In this document: positions 1 through 6,391 of the stretch, piece after piece
Numbering within the stretch: position 1 is the first letter of the stretch
How the letters are laid out: every line of letters starts with the position of its first letter
Source of the DNA: Pyramidobacter sp.
GTDB lineage: Bacteria > Synergistota > Synergistia > Synergistales > Dethiosulfovibrionaceae
Length of the DNA stretch: 7,976 nucleotides
Direction: 5' to 3'
NCBI GenBank assembly: GCA_016286835.1
Contig: JAEEUD010000077.1
Location: 1 to 7,976 of the forward strand
Made by a program: the position numbers and the translations under genes
Notes under the pieces: model-generated
What the model saw: the letters and a program-made list of their open reading frames with translations, nothing else
Database searches by the model: none
Told to the model about the DNA's origin: nothing

Positions 1-1702
1 CCAGGTCTGAGAATTTGACAGCGAGTAGAAGCTGCCGACGTTCAGCACGTCGGCCGACGTTCCAAGGACGTTGACGTTGTTCTCGTCGCCGATGCGGTTG
101 ACAACGACGCTGCCCGCGCCCGCGCCGGTGCTGCTGCCTGAGATATTGAGGCCGATGTTCGTCAGCGCCGTGTCCTTCGTTCCCGTCACGGAGACAAGCG
201 TCTTTTTGCCCGTGACGGAAGTATTGGACAGTTCCGCCAGGCTGCGGCGATGCAGCACGTTGACGGCCACTGCGCCGGTCGCGGCAAACGTACTGCCGTA
301 GCCGCCGCCTACGGCAGCAGAAAAGATCGTGGCGTCGTCGTCAGTAGAAACCTTCAGCGTTCCCGCCGTGTCGTCAGAGACCGTCACGGAGCTGTTTTTG
401 ATCCCGGCGTAGAGGGTATGCTTCTGATCTTCCGAGCGCAGCGTGCCGACCTGTGCCACGGCGACGGTCGCACCGATAGATCCCTGGGACGTGCCGACGG
501 CGACCGCACCGGAAAGGGTCTTGGCCGACGACTTGTCGTGCGCTGCGACGCCCAGATTTTTAAAGCCCTTGATCGTCAGGCCGTCGAACGTTGCCGACGT
601 TTCGCCCGTCAGTCGGTGCAGCGAGGCGTCGCCGCCCCCGGCAGTGCTCTGGGTAGTGACGGACACGGCCAGTGCGGCAAGCCAGTTGTTGGCGTTGCTG
701 TCGGCCCTGGCGTTCAGCGAGCCGTTCATACCTGACAGCGTCTTACCGGCACCGCTGCTGACGCTCAGGATCGCGTCGTTGGTGGTGTGCGCATAGCCGA
801 GCGAGACGCCGCCGGCCATACCGCCGAGCGACACGCTCACAGCACCGGCGACGCCCACGGACAGCGCGTTGTTCTGCGCGGTCAGCGAGCTCGCACCGGT
901 CCCGGTGATGGTGATGTCGGAATTGCTGATCTTGGTGTTGGCCTTGTTGTCGATCGAGTTCCAGATGACGGAGCCGTAGGCCGCCCAGCCGCCCTCATCG
1001 GAAGCGGCGACCGAAGTGCCGGCGGAGACGGCGATAAGAGCGACGCCGTTTTCGCTATTTGCGGAAAGCGACTTCGCCTTGATCGATGCGTTTTCGACCT
1101 GCACGTCGAACGTGTTGCGCAGATTGTTGACGACTGCGGCGGCGCCGACGGCCTGGCCGTTTTTATTGCCTGAGCCGGAGAGCGCGCCCGTGACGACGAT
1201 CATGCCGGTGTGGCCGCTGAGGACTTTGTCGACGGTCGTATTGCCGCTTTCCACGTCGGCGCTGGTGTACTTGGAGTATTGCTCCTCCGACTCCAGATTG
1301 ACGTTTTGGTAATAGCTCTTCTCGTTGACCAGGGCATTGATCTTTGTGTCGTCGGAGGCGATGGCCTGCTTGAAGCTTGCGCTGGCTTCGTGCTGCTTTA
1401 TGCGCGCATCCAGATCAGCACCGTCGCCGGCAGCGATGTGGACGGCACCGGAAGCAGTGAGATCGGAGCAGGAGATCTTCGCCGCGGCCTTGTTGACGAG
1501 CGTATCGACGACGAACGAGCCGCCGAGGTTCCACGCGCCCTGCGTCATGCCTGTGCCGGCGGCCACGGCGATGCCTGCCACCACCTGAGTGACGCCGAGA
1601 TAGCTGTCGACGCTGACCGCGCCGAGGTTGTTCATGGTGCTGTTTTCGATCGTGGAACCGATGTCGTTTTTGATGACGGCGACCTGGACGCCCGCGCCGA
1701 CG
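1..1702 (-). repeat. Degenerate repeats in the second half of TpsA
   Basis: From about residue 1398 a recurring motif can be read: a small hydrophobic strand (G-x-V-x-V), then N or D with L or I, then N/D-x-A/S, then a strand ending in an N/S-S/A turn. Examples are at 1398-1430 (VAVIKNDIGSTIENSTM), 1458-1485 (SFVVDTLVNKAAAKISCSDL), 1585-1612 (AAVVNNLRNTFDVQVENASI), 1641-1665 (SVIWNSIDNKANTKISNSDI) and 1872-1896 (AVAVNVLHRRSLAELSNTSV). Spacing is irregular, from about 55 to 230 residues. This suits stacked beta-helix turns in a long adhesin, but the boundaries are judged by eye. Confidence 0.5.
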
Positions 1703-4700
1703 CCCTTGCTCGTCTTGCCGACTTCAAGGTCGATCGCGCCGGTCACCTGCACGTCCTTGGCGTAGGAGAGCACTTCCAGATCGGTGGAGACAGGACGGCT
1801 GACGCCGCCCGTGCTCGTCGTCACGTTCGAGACGGTGCTGTGAGCGCTGTTGTCCAGCGTGTTGGCCGAGACGTTGGCGGTGACCGTCACACCGGTCTCG
1901 TCGTTGCCGTTCGCGTAGGCAAAGCCCAACGCGCCGACGACGCTGCGCCCCGTGCTGCCGGCAGAGAGCGAAACGACGTCCTTGCGCGCGCCTTTTGAAC
2001 CGTCAAGGGCGACGATCGTGGCGTTTTTGAGGTCGGCATTGACGATGCTCTTGCCGCTGTTGACGGACAGGGTGCCGCCGATGCCGTAAGTATCCGTTTC
2101 CCGTCCCACGGTGGGACGGTTGAACGCCAGCGCCGCGCCGCCGGAGAAGGCAGCCTGCCACTTGTCGGCCTGTGCGCTGATCGTCACGGCGCGGTTCGAC
2201 GCGGGCGTAAAGCCCTTGATCGTTACCGGCTGACCGGACTTGCCTTCAATGCCGGCATGGGCCTTGTAGTCGGCAAAGTTCCACGCCACGGAAGCAGCCA
2301 GGGCAAAGCTGTTGTCCTGCTGGTTCTGCGCCGGATTGGGGTTGTTGGCGTTGCCCAGGCCGTTGTTGTTGTCGTTAAAGCCCTCTTCAAAGTGGAACGG
2401 TTCGTCGTCGTCGCTGTCAAAGCTGTTGTTGAGGTTGTTGGGCTGGTTGGCGCCGTTATTGGCGACGTTGTTGATGTTGGCCCCGGCGGGATCGTTCGCC
2501 GGGTCGGGCGCAGGATTCGGCGCCGCCTGCGGCGAGATCTTGTTTCCGATCAAACCGCCGACCTTTTTGGCGAGCGTGAACGGATAATCGAGGATGTTCT
2601 GCAGCTTTTCACCGATCTGCGCTTCGCCGCGCTCCTCTTCGCGCGAGGCGACGCCGGAGGCGGCGACCGTGTTGACGCGGTGGTGACCGAACGCGTCGAC
2701 GTTCAGCGCGTCGGCGGCAATATACGCGCCTGAGTGACGTGAGGTATCGTCCTTGAATTCGGAGTCGAAATCGGCAACGCGGGCGACGTTCTGGTAGTCG
2801 AGCGCGTCGATCGCAATCGAGAAGCCGACTGCGGAATCCTGGGCCCGCTCGATGGCCGCGGCGATGTTGGTCGCGTAGTTCTCGGCGCTGGATATGATAT
2901 CGACCGAGCCCCCCGAAAGCGTAGCCTCATCGTCCACGCGCACGCGGCCGGCGACCGTGCCGTCGAGCACGTTGAGCTGCCCCTGCCAGCCGAAGCCGCC
3001 GGCTTTGGCGGAAGACAGGTTGGCCATGAGGAACATAGAACCGTCCTCGGCTGCGAGGCTCAGGTCTTTGCCGCTTTGCAGCAGGGCGCCCTTGTGGATC
3101 CTGATGTCGTTCTGAGTTTCGAACGTGTTGACGAGGATCGTGCCGCCGGCGGCGCTGCCCTTGGTGGAGGCGGTGATGATGCCCAGGAACGAATCGTTCC
3201 AGCCGCCCAGGAACGCCATGTCGCTCTGCGTGTTTCCGGAAACAGTGATGTCGCCGGAAGAGGCCAGCTTGGCCCCGGAGGCAATGTCGACGGTGTTGTT
3301 CAGGTGCCAGCGGGGATAGGCGAACGAGCCGCCGCCGCTCTTGTTCTTCTGCTCCTCATTGGCCGTCTCCGCCGACGAAGCGGCGTAGACGTTGGAATAC
3401 GACTCGTAATCCAGGAACGAGAGCGGATCGGTAGCGACAGTGAACAGGTCTTTGAGGGCCCCCCACTCCTCGTTCAAAAACACATAAGCGCCTTTGACGA
3501 AGCCGCCGATGGCAGAGACGTAGTTTTTGAACCCCTCAGAGTTGGAAAGGTCGGAATCATGGTACAGGTCGTCGGTAAGCTTGTCATACGCTTCCTGCCA
3601 CAGCTTGCGCGACTTCTCAGCCGTTATGTCGGCAACGAATTTCTTCCAGTCGTCTTTGAGATCTTCGACCGTGTTCTCCAGGCGGTGCCACTCGACGCGC
3701 GCCGAGCTGGAAACGTCAACCGACGTGCCCGATGTGATCTGGGCGTTTTTACCTGTCGAGACGGACGAATCCATCTCGGCATTGTCGAAATTCAGCGCGA
3801 AGCTGTAGGTGTTGACCGTGTCGCCTTCGGTCTTTTCGTGACCGCCGACAAACGAGTTGGTGACCCACTGATGATCGCTGACGAGCGCATCAGACGCGAT
3901 CGTGATGCTCTGGGGAGAATAGACTTTCACGTTCGGGGCGATCACGACAGATGCCTTCTGCGTGGGAGCCGATCCGTGGAAAACATCCGTGCCCGTATAG
4001 AGCACGGCAAAGGCCCACTCACTGGAGTAATCGGCATCTTTCGTGCCGTTGCCGTAGCGCATGTTCGCGGGGATGCCGATCTTGTTGGCTAATTTCGTGT
4101 AAAGCGCCTTGAACGTGGGCGTCGTAAGCTGCTTGACGATCGCCGGCCCGGTCAGGTCGGGTGCGGTGCTCGCCTTTGTTACGGACTTGGCGTTCCAGGA
4201 TTCGGTCTCATTCGCAGCGGTGATCGCTATTTCTCCCCCTGCGGTAAGGTCTGCGCTGACGGTCGTGTCGGCTCCCGTGGTCACAAACGTGGCGTTGAGC
4301 GCTGTGCCCCCCGGCGAACGGGCCGGTGCGGTGGCGGTCGCAGCCGTCGAGATATTATTGTTGGCAGCGGATGCGATCGTCAGGGCCCCGCCGGCGTCCA
4401 CCTTCGCGCTTGTTCCGACGTTGACGGCAGCGTTGTTGTCAAGGTCGGCAAAAAGGACCGCAGCCATGAACGGCGCTTCGAGGTCGAAGTTGTTTTTGGC
4501 GGCTTTGGCAGTGAGGTTGGCCTTGATCTTCGCCGTGGCGTCGATCTTCATGTCAGCTCCCGACTTGAGCTCACCGTTCACATTGACTGTGGCAAGGCCG
4601 GTCTGATCGCTGATGACGATGGCAACAGCGGGGATGGACTGGCCTTTGCTCCACTTGATCAGGTCCATCCAGCCCAAATCGGTGCCGACTTTGGCGCCCA

Positions 4701-5895
4701 CCGTACTGGCAGCGGAAAGCGTCATCTTTTGAGCTGCTTCGAGCTTGGCCCCGGATTCGATCGTCACGTCGGCTGTGGCGCTGAGTGACGTGAGCGAACC
4801 GTCAAAATTGACCGGCGCCAGATCGTTGAACAGCTCCATTGTCCAGTTTGTGGCAAACAGTTTGAGACTCGAAGTGATGGCAGTGGAATCGCGGAAATTT
4901 GCCGCCGTCGCCTTGACGCTCACATCACGGCCGGCGTTCACACGGCCGGAGCTCTTGACGGCAACCTTGGCCGTCGCGGATGCGTCGAAATCGACGTCGC
5001 CGGCAAAGTCGTGCTTGCTGGCATCATAGCTGTTCATGCCGCTGGAACTGGCTGTCAGGACAGCGTCACCGTGCGCGTCGATCGTTCCGGCGTGCTCGAT
5101 CCCGGCCTCTTTGCCGCCGTAGGCGACTGCCTCCAGGCGCACGTCGCCAGATTCCGTGCGCGTCAGCTGAAGCGACGAGCCCGCGCCTGCGACACTGGCG
5201 TTCAGAGAGTCTGTATTGACAAGACCCGAGAAATCGACCGTTTTCGTGTCCAGCTTCGCGCCCGATTCCGTCTGAATTTTCGCGGCTTTCAGCGCGATGC
5301 CGTCAGGCGCTGTGACGCGCCCCTTGACAACGATCGAACCTTCGGGGTTGAGAGCGACGTAGCCCTGCTCCATCAGCTTGAACTGGGCGTGGCTCCACGG
5401 CTTTTCCTGGTCCATAATTGCATCATAGGTTTCCTGGTCGGCGATGATGGCAGAAAACTTGCCGGCGTTGATCGCGCCCTTCTCGCCGATGACCATGCCC
5501 TTAGGCGAGATGAACAGAAGATGACCGCCGATCTTCTTGGCCTGCGCTTTGAGCGCGTTGACCGTACCCTGCACGTCAATCTTGTCGTCAACAAAGTTAT
5601 AGAGTTTGTTGGTGTTGCCGGGCAGTACCATGTTGGCGATGTCGCCCTGGCTGAGATTGAACTTTTTAAAGCGATTGAACGCGTTCGTACCGTTGGTCTT
5701 GGTCGTCGTGACGGTATGCTTATTGCCGCTCGTCTGTACCTTCGTCGAATTCGTCCAATCCTCGTGCACTTTCAATTCTGACGCTGCAAGAGGGATCGGC
5801 GACAGGATCGTGCTGGCTGTCAGCGCCGATGCGATGATCCGGTCGGCAAGGTTCAGCCGGCGTTCCTTGATGCGGGCCTTTTTCTTCTGTGCCAT
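1..5895 (-). CDS. TpsA: giant two-partner-secretion exoprotein (filamentous haemagglutinin / leukotoxin-like adhesin), 3' end outside window
   Basis: Seen: 1,965 codons run without a stop from ATG at 5895 to the window edge. GAGGTGG lies just upstream and an in-frame TGA at 5907-5905 closes the frame, so the start is well fixed. Residues 1-38 are a signal peptide with a 13-residue basic N-region (KKK, R8, K10, R12, R13), a hydrophobic core and a cleavage site near A37/A38. Residues about 45-160 fit a TPS (haemagglutination-activity) domain, with NAFNRFKKFNL at 71-81 and FISPKGMVIG at 128-137 followed by GAINAGKF. A beta-helix-like shaft rich in A, V, S, N, D and T follows, interrupted by a charged segment (735-852). 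An Asn/Pro/Asp linker (1122-1195) precedes looser repeats. The only Cys I find is residue 1476. Family knowledge: such proteins cross the outer membrane through a TpsB and act as surface adhesins or toxins. Inferred: the divergent TpsB is its partner. Adhesin versus cytotoxin cannot be decided, since the C-terminus is missing. Confidence 0.9.
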   Translation of the reverse strand, partial: MAQKKKARIKERRLNLADRIIASALTASTILSPIPLAASELKVHEDWTNSTKVQTSGNKHTVTTTKTNGTNAFNRFKKFNLSQGDIANMVLPGNTNKLYNFVDDKIDVQGTVNALKAQAKKIGGHLLFISPKGMVIGEKGAINAGKFSAIIADQETYDAIMDQEKPWSHAQFKLMEQGYVALNPEGSIVVKGRVTAPDGIALKAAKIQTESGAKLDTKTVDFSGLVNTDSLNASVAGAGSSLQLTRTESGDVRLEAVAYGGKEAGIEHAGTIDAHGDAVLTASSSGMNSYDASKHDFAGDVDFDASATAKVAVKSSGRVNAGRDVSVKATAANFRDSTAITSSLKLFATNWTMELFNDLAPVNFDGSLTSLSATADVTIESGAKLEAAQKMTLSAASTVGAKVGTDLGWMDLIKWSKGQSIPAVAIVISDQTGLATVNVNGELKSGADMKIDATAKIKANLTAKAAKNNFDLEAPFMAAVLFADLDNNAAVNVGTSAKVDAGGALTIASAANNNISTAATATAPARSPGGTALNATFVTTGADTTVSADLTAGGEIAITAANETESWNAKSVTKASTAPDLTGPAIVKQLTTPTFKALYTKLANKIGIPANMRYGNGTKDADYSSEWAFAVLYTGTDVFHGSAPTQKASVVIAPNVKVYSPQSITIASDALVSDHQWVTNSFVGGHEKTEGDTVNTYSFALNFDNAEMDSSVSTGKNAQITSGTSVDVSSSARVEWHRLENTVEDLKDDWKKFVADITAEKSRKLWQEAYDKLTDDLYHDSDLSNSEGFKNYVSAIGGFVKGAYVFLNEEWGALKDLFTVATDPLSFLDYESYSNVYAASSAETANEEQKNKSGGGSFAYPRWHLNNTVDIASGAKLASSGDITVSGNTQSDMAFLGGWNDSFLGIITASTKGSAAGGTILVNTFETQNDIRIHKGALLQSGKDLSLAAEDGSMFLMANLSSAKAGGFGWQGQLNVLDGTVAGRVRVDDEATLSGGSVDIISSAENYATNIAAAIERAQDSAVGFSIAIDALDYQNVARVADFDSEFKDDTSRHSGAYIAADALNVDAFGHHRVNTVAASGVASREEERGEAQIGEKLQNILDYPFTLAKKVGGLIGNKISPQAAPNPAPDPANDPAGANINNVANNGANQPNNLNNSFDSDDDEPFHFEEGFNDNNNGLGNANNPNPAQNQQDNSFALAASVAWNFADYKAHAGIEGKSGQPVTIKGFTPASNRAVTISAQADKWQAAFSGGAALAFNRPTVGRETDTYGIGGTLSVNSGKSIVNADLKNATIVALDGSKGARKDVVSLSAGSTGRSVVGALGFAYANGNDETGVTVTANVSANTLDNSAHSTVSNVTTSTGGVSRPVSTDLEVLSYAKDVQVTGAIDLEVGKTSKGVGAGVQVAVIKNDIGSTIENSTMNNLGAVSVDSYLGVTQVVAGIAVAAGTGMTQGAWNLGGSFVVDTLVNKAAAKISCSDLTASGAVHIAAGDGADLDARIKQHEASASFKQAIASDDTKINALVNEKSYYQNVNLESEEQYSKYTSADVESGNTTVDKVLSGHTGMIVVTGALSGSGNKNGQAVGAAAVVNNLRNTFDVQVENASIKAKSLSANSENGVALIAVSAGTSVAASDEGGWAAYGSVIWNSIDNKANTKISNSDITITGTGASSLTAQNNALSVGVAGAVSVSLGGMAGGVSLGYAHTTNDAILSVSSGAGKTLSGMNGSLNARADSNANNWLAALAVSVTTQSTAGGGDASLHRLTGETSATFDGLTIKGFKNLGVAAHDKSSAKTLSGAVAVGTSQGSIGATVAVAQVGTLRSEDQKHTLYAGIKNSSVTVSDDTAGTLKVSTDDDATIFSAAVGGGYGSTFAATGAVAVNVLHRRSLAELSNTSVTGKKTLVSVTGTKDTALTNIGLNISGSSTGAGAGSVVVNRIGDENNVNVLGTSADVLNVGSFYSLSNSQTW
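2311..2532 (-). repeat. Low-complexity Asn/Pro/Asp/Gln linker inside TpsA
   Basis: Residues about 1122-1195 of TpsA consist mostly of N, P, D, A, Q and G, with runs such as PNPAPDPANDPAG, SDDDE and NDNNN. In the DNA this appears as repeated GTT and GTC triplets on the plus strand. The segment is probably disordered. It separates the beta-helix-like first half from the second half built of looser repeats, and so marks a domain boundary. Confidence 0.75.
3340..3693 (-). other. Charged, tryptophan-containing, probably helical insertion within the TpsA shaft
   Basis: Residues about 735-852 are unlike the Ala/Val/Ser/Asn shaft on either side: many K, E, D, R, W, Y and F residues in helix-like patterns, for example VEWHRLENTVEDLKDDWKKF and AEKSRKLWQEAYDKLTDDLY. 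Trp occurs at 736, 750, 766 and 811. A more hydrophobic stretch (FKNYVSAIGGFVKGAYVFL) and a polar tail (EEQKNKSGGG) follow before shaft sequence resumes. I do not recognise a named domain. The reading frame is intact across the segment. Confidence 0.6.
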
Positions 5896-5899
5896 TGTG

Positions 5900-5906
5900 C
5901 CACCTC
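5900..5906 (-). promoter_or_regulatory. Ribosome-binding site of tpsA
   Basis: On the minus strand GAGGTGG precedes the ATG at 5895, with CACA between them; the GAGG core is 7 nt from the ATG. The in-frame stop at 5907-5905 overlaps it, so no longer reading frame is possible. Confidence 0.8.
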
Positions 5907-5927
5907 AGTCTTTATGGACTCGGTTTG

Positions 5928-5948
5928 CGGCCGCATCGACGGCGGCCG
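5928..5948 (-). promoter_or_regulatory. GC-rich hairpin in the tpsA leader
   Basis: CGGCCGC (5928-5934) and GCGGCCG (5942-5948) form a 7-bp all-GC stem around a 7-nt loop in otherwise AT-rich DNA. In the tpsA transcript it would sit about 21 nt upstream of the Shine-Dalgarno. No U tract follows, so it is not an intrinsic terminator. A role in mRNA stability or translation control is only a possibility. Confidence 0.4.
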
Positions 5949-6019
5949 GATTTGTTCCTCGAACATTGCGTATCCGAAAATACGGGATAAGAGTAATAAA
6001 CACACTTCACCAGTTGCAA

Positions 6020-6048
6020 ATTTTAACAGATTTAAGGTCAGCGGTAAA
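6020..6048 (-). promoter_or_regulatory. Candidate sigma70-type promoter for tpsA
   Basis: On the minus strand, TTTACC (6048-6043, four of six to TTGACA) is followed after 17 bases by TAAAAT (6025-6020, five of six to TATAAT). Transcription would start near 6013 and give a leader of about 118 nt containing the GC-rich hairpin at 5928-5948. A competing -10, TACAAT at 6064-6059, has only a poor -35 upstream. The choice is therefore tentative. Confidence 0.35.
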
Positions 6049-6080
6049 TACCTTTACTATTGTAGTTTCATGCAATTTCT

Positions 6081-6100
6081 CTGCACAAATCTGTACAAAA
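6081..6100. repeat. 10-bp imperfect tandem repeat
   Basis: CTGCACAAAT is followed directly by CTGTACAAAA, identical at 8 of 10 positions and in phase with one helical turn. It lies upstream of both candidate tpsA -10 elements. It could be a pair of activator half-sites, or chance in AT-rich DNA. Confidence 0.35.
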
Positions 6101-6244
6101 CAGAAACAGGTTTTAGAAACAAATTTTGCAGCCCGTAATAAATCAATTGAAATCTCACCTTTCTGGTAGTATGATTATGACTGATTTTGAATGCAGAAAA
6201 CTTTTTTAGCGCTTTCCTGACAGCCAAATACCGTCAATCCCCTT

Positions 6245-6272
6245 TTGACATCAGATTTTTCGTTTTCATTTT
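6245..6272 (+). promoter_or_regulatory. Candidate sigma70-type promoter for tpsB
   Basis: A perfect -35 hexamer TTGACA lies at 6245-6250. After 16 bases comes CATTTT (6267-6272), which matches only three of six -10 positions, so the -10 is weak. Transcription would start near 6279, inside the parS-like site, and give a leader of roughly 110 nt that contains the inverted repeat at 6326-6349. The region between the two hexamers is T-rich. A later start using TCATAT around 6302 is an alternative. Confidence 0.4.
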
Positions 6273-6273
6273 A

Positions 6274-6289
6274 CGTTCCACGTGAAACT
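6274..6289. promoter_or_regulatory. parS-like centromere site (ParB/Spo0J binding palindrome)
   Basis: The bases read CGTTCCACGTGAAACT. The published parS consensus is TGTTNCACGTGAAACA, so all 14 central positions agree (GTTCCACGTGAAAC) and only the outermost base on each side differs. The site is a palindrome around CACGTG apart from one base pair. By simple arithmetic, 13 fixed bases are expected about once in 67 million positions, so a chance match in a window of 8 kb is unlikely. Family knowledge: ParB binds this motif, spreads along neighbouring DNA and loads SMC, and most chromosomal parS sites lie near oriC. Inferred: the site is functional. No other CACGTG-centred match was seen in the window. 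Confidence 0.75.
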
Positions 6290-6325
6290 TTTTTCTTTCC
6301 GCTCATATTTTCGCAAGCGATTTTT

Positions 6326-6349
6326 ATGTGAATCATTCGCGATTCACAT
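6326..6349 (+). promoter_or_regulatory. Perfect 9-bp inverted repeat in the tpsB leader: operator or attenuator-like hairpin
   Basis: The arms ATGTGAATC (6326-6334) and GATTCACAT (6341-6349) are exact reverse complements around the 6-nt spacer ATTCGC. The sequence GTCTTTTTCC follows, so an RNA hairpin would be trailed by a short U tract. This resembles a weak intrinsic terminator or attenuator 43 bp before the tpsB start codon. As DNA it could equally be a dyad operator. The TGTGA and TCACA halves recall CRP/FNR sites, but they are 12 bases apart instead of 6, so I do not call it a CRP site. Confidence 0.5.
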
Positions 6350-6376
6350 GTCTTTTTCCAGGATCATTCTTCTGTT

Positions 6377-6383
6377 GAGGGAG
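6377..6383 (+). promoter_or_regulatory. Ribosome-binding site of tpsB
   Basis: GAGGGAG ends 8 nt before the ATG at 6392, a strong Shine-Dalgarno match at good spacing. It supports this start over a GTG at 6383-6385, which overlaps the site itself. Confidence 0.8.
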
Positions 6384-6391
6384 TGTGTAAT

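Larger units (their letters stand above)
5896..6391. other. AT-rich divergent intergenic region between tpsA and tpsB
   Basis: These 496 bases carry no convincing gene; the two short plus-strand frames reaching into it have no ribosome-binding site or family signature. The stretch is clearly richer in A and T than the flanking genes, especially 5980-6360. It holds both start regions and ribosome-binding sites, candidate promoters in both directions, a parS-like palindrome, two hairpin-capable inverted repeats and a 10-bp tandem repeat, each listed separately. Stretches with nothing recognisable are about 5950-6015 and 6105-6165. No DnaA-box cluster was seen. Confidence 0.9.

Noticed and set aside
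71..5781. Long open frames on the plus strand (for example 1210-1998, 3076-4092 and 5011-5781)
   Set aside because: These three are codon-aligned antisense shadows of the TpsA gene. In that gene TTA (one seen) and CTA (none seen) are almost unused and TCA is rare, so the complementary frame stays open. They lack recognisable domains, ribosome-binding sites and sensible protein composition.
5928..5948. Intrinsic terminator
   Set aside because: The stem is strong, but no T tract follows on either strand, and it lies in a leader rather than after a gene.
5606..6169. Plus-strand frames running from the tpsA start into the intergenic region
   Set aside because: The first part is antisense to tpsA and the rest lies in AT-rich control DNA, with no ribosome-binding site or conserved motif.
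6327..6348. CRP/FNR-type site (TGTGA...TCACA)
   Set aside because: The half-sites are separated by 12 bases rather than 6, so canonical dimer spacing is not met; kept only as an unassigned dyad.
5896..6391. Replication origin next to the parS-like site
   Set aside because: The region is AT-rich, but I see no cluster of DnaA boxes (TTATNCACA) and no dnaA or dnaN gene in the window.
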